Shown piece after piece: positions 4,352 through 5,242 of a stretch of DNA of 5,242 bases. Within the stretch, counting starts at the first letter, position 1, and each line of letters begins with the position of its first letter. The position numbers and the translations under genes were made by a program. Below the pieces are notes generated by a model. It saw nothing but the letters and a program-made list of their open reading frames with translations. It was not told the origin of the DNA and searched no databases. The stretch spans positions 1-5,242 of the forward strand of contig JAQGMD010000212.1 in the NCBI GenBank assembly GCA_028292565.1, written 5' to 3'. The DNA is from Burkholderia sp. (GTDB lineage Bacteria > Pseudomonadota > Gammaproteobacteria > Burkholderiales > Burkholderiaceae).

Positions 4352-5242
4352 ATGCCCGCGCCAAGGATTACGATGCGTAAAATCAAGGACGTACTGCGTC
4401 TGAAGCTCGACGCCCACCTCTCGCACGAGCAAATTGCCGTGGCACTGCGGCTCTCCAAAGGCGTCGTCAGCAAATATGTCGGGCTGGCGGCGGCCGCCGG
4501 TTTGGACTGGGCAGCTGTGCAAGCCTGCGATGACGTCGCCCTAGAGCAGCGGCTGCTGGTAGCGCCCCAACGGCCTCGCAGCCATGTGCCACCCGACTAC
4601 GGCCACATTCATCATGAACTGCGCAGGAAGGGGGTGACCCTCATGCTGCTGTGGGAGGAGTACCGGATCGAGCATGCTGATGGTCATACCTATGGCTATT
4701 CGCAGTTCTGCGAGAATTTCCGGGCATTTGCCAGGAAGCTCAAACGCTCGATGCGGCAAGTCCATCGCGCCGGCGAGAAGCTGTTCATCGACTTTGCCGG
4801 CCCCACCATCGGCTTGACCGACGGCACGCGTGCGCACATCTTCGTGGCCACGCTGGGCGCCTCTGGCTACACGTTTGCCTGCGCCACGCCGCGGGAAACC
4901 ATGGTCGACTGGCTCGGCGCGACCGCCCGGGCGCTGGAGTTCATCGGCGGCGTACCGCAGTTGATCGTCCCCGACAATCCCCGCGCCATGATTGCCGATC
5001 CGGATCGTTACGAGCCGCGCAGCAATGACACCGTCCTCGACTTTGCCCGGCATTACGGCACCTCGGTACTACCAGCTCGCCCCTGGCATCCGCAAGACAA
5101 AGCCAAAGTGGAATCGACGGTTCAAGTCGTGGAACGCTGGATACTGGCACGTCTGCGCCACGAGCGCTTTGCCAGTGTGCAGGAAGTCAATCTGGCAATT
5201 ACGCCACTGCTGGGGCAACTAAACAGCAAGCTGTTTCCGAAA
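4352..5242 (+). CDS. istA: IS21-family transposase IstA, N-terminal 297 residues
   Basis: This is the DDE recombinase of an IS21-type element, which cuts and joins the IS ends together with the IstB ATPase. From the ATG at 4352 the frame is open to the window edge; full IstA proteins have about 500 residues. A helix-turn-helix lies at about 22-45 (S-H-E-Q-I-A ... S-K-G-V-V-S-K-Y-V). A second basic helical region spans 85-140, with WEEYR and YGYSQFC, typical of IstA. The RNase H-like catalytic core follows, with D147 in K-L-F-I-D-F-A-G, D208 in I-V-P-D-N-P and E254 in K-A-K-V-E-S-T-V, after the conserved R-P-W-H-P-Q-D-K block (243-250). All three acidic residues are present and no stop or frameshift is seen, so this copy may be active. 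The ribosome-binding site is weak and partly within a hairpin. A possible extended -10 (TGGTATTAC, 4291-4299) lacks a good -35. Confidence 0.93.
   Translation, partial: MPAPRITMRKIKDVLRLKLDAHLSHEQIAVALRLSKGVVSKYVGLAAAAGLDWAAVQACDDVALEQRLLVAPQRPRSHVPPDYGHIHHELRRKGVTLMLLWEEYRIEHADGHTYGYSQFCENFRAFARKLKRSMRQVHRAGEKLFIDFAGPTIGLTDGTRAHIFVATLGASGYTFACATPRETMVDWLGATARALEFIGGVPQLIVPDNPRAMIADPDRYEPRSNDTVLDFARHYGTSVLPARPWHPQDKAKVESTVQVVERWILARLRHERFASVQEVNLAITPLLGQLNSKLFPK

Larger units (their letters stand above)
4220..5242 (+). mobile_element. IS21-family insertion sequence, left part (continues beyond the window)
   Basis: The element is recognised from the istA-type transposase and the repeated terminal sites just upstream. 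The exact left tip cannot be fixed: it lies somewhere around 4208-4222 if the facing 23-bp block belongs to another end, or near 4119 if both blocks belong to one complex end. The second gene of such elements (istB, an AAA+ helper ATPase) and the right end should lie past 5242. Target-site duplication cannot be assessed. The element abuts the truncated dehydrogenase and probably caused its loss by insertion followed by an adjacent deletion. Confidence 0.8.

Noticed and set aside
4541..5053. Minus-strand ORF of 170 residues inside istA
   Set aside because: It is a shadow of the transposase frame, which carries intact DDE residues.

Overview
The window looks like a chromosomal segment of a proteobacterium, most likely a betaproteobacterium (Burkholderiales or Nitrosomonadales type). 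This is inferred from the moderately high GC content, an MlrC-type metallopeptidase next to an EamA permease, a LapA-like two-helix membrane protein, a DsbA-like thioredoxin-fold protein and an IS21-type insertion sequence. No species can be named from the sequence alone.

Layout, left to right. Bases 1-327 hold the C-terminal end of an M81/MlrC-family metallopeptidase. It is translationally coupled (GTGA overlap) to a complete ten-helix EamA/DMT permease ending at 1241. Convergent to it, a LapA-like membrane protein with a coiled-coil tail is encoded on the minus strand (1791-1276). The divergent region 1792-2108 carries weak promoter candidates on both strands and a long imperfect hairpin with its own plausible upstream promoter, which is a possible small RNA or leader. 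A complete DsbA-like protein without a signal peptide follows (2112-2675).

From about 2680 onward the region looks decayed. It holds the end of a BON-domain gene on the minus strand (2680-2867), broken by one clear and one probable single-base loss. Next comes a small TTG-start ORF for a helical 72-residue protein (2939-3157). A strong minus-strand intrinsic terminator (3262-3210) serves a 5'-truncated zinc-dependent alcohol/formaldehyde dehydrogenase (3295-4118).

The dehydrogenase is cut where IS-type repeats begin. Four 23-bp direct repeats (4119-4207) face a block of 21-bp repeats in opposite orientation (4222-4270). After these comes the left part of an IS21-family element, whose istA transposase (4352 onward) is open to the window edge. 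The best overall reading is an ordinary chromosomal region eroded by an IS21-family insertion or an adjacent deletion. I did not find convincing evidence of a new multigene defence or biosynthetic system. The items most worth a second look are the opposed repeat blocks, the frameshifted BON remnant and the candidate structured RNA.
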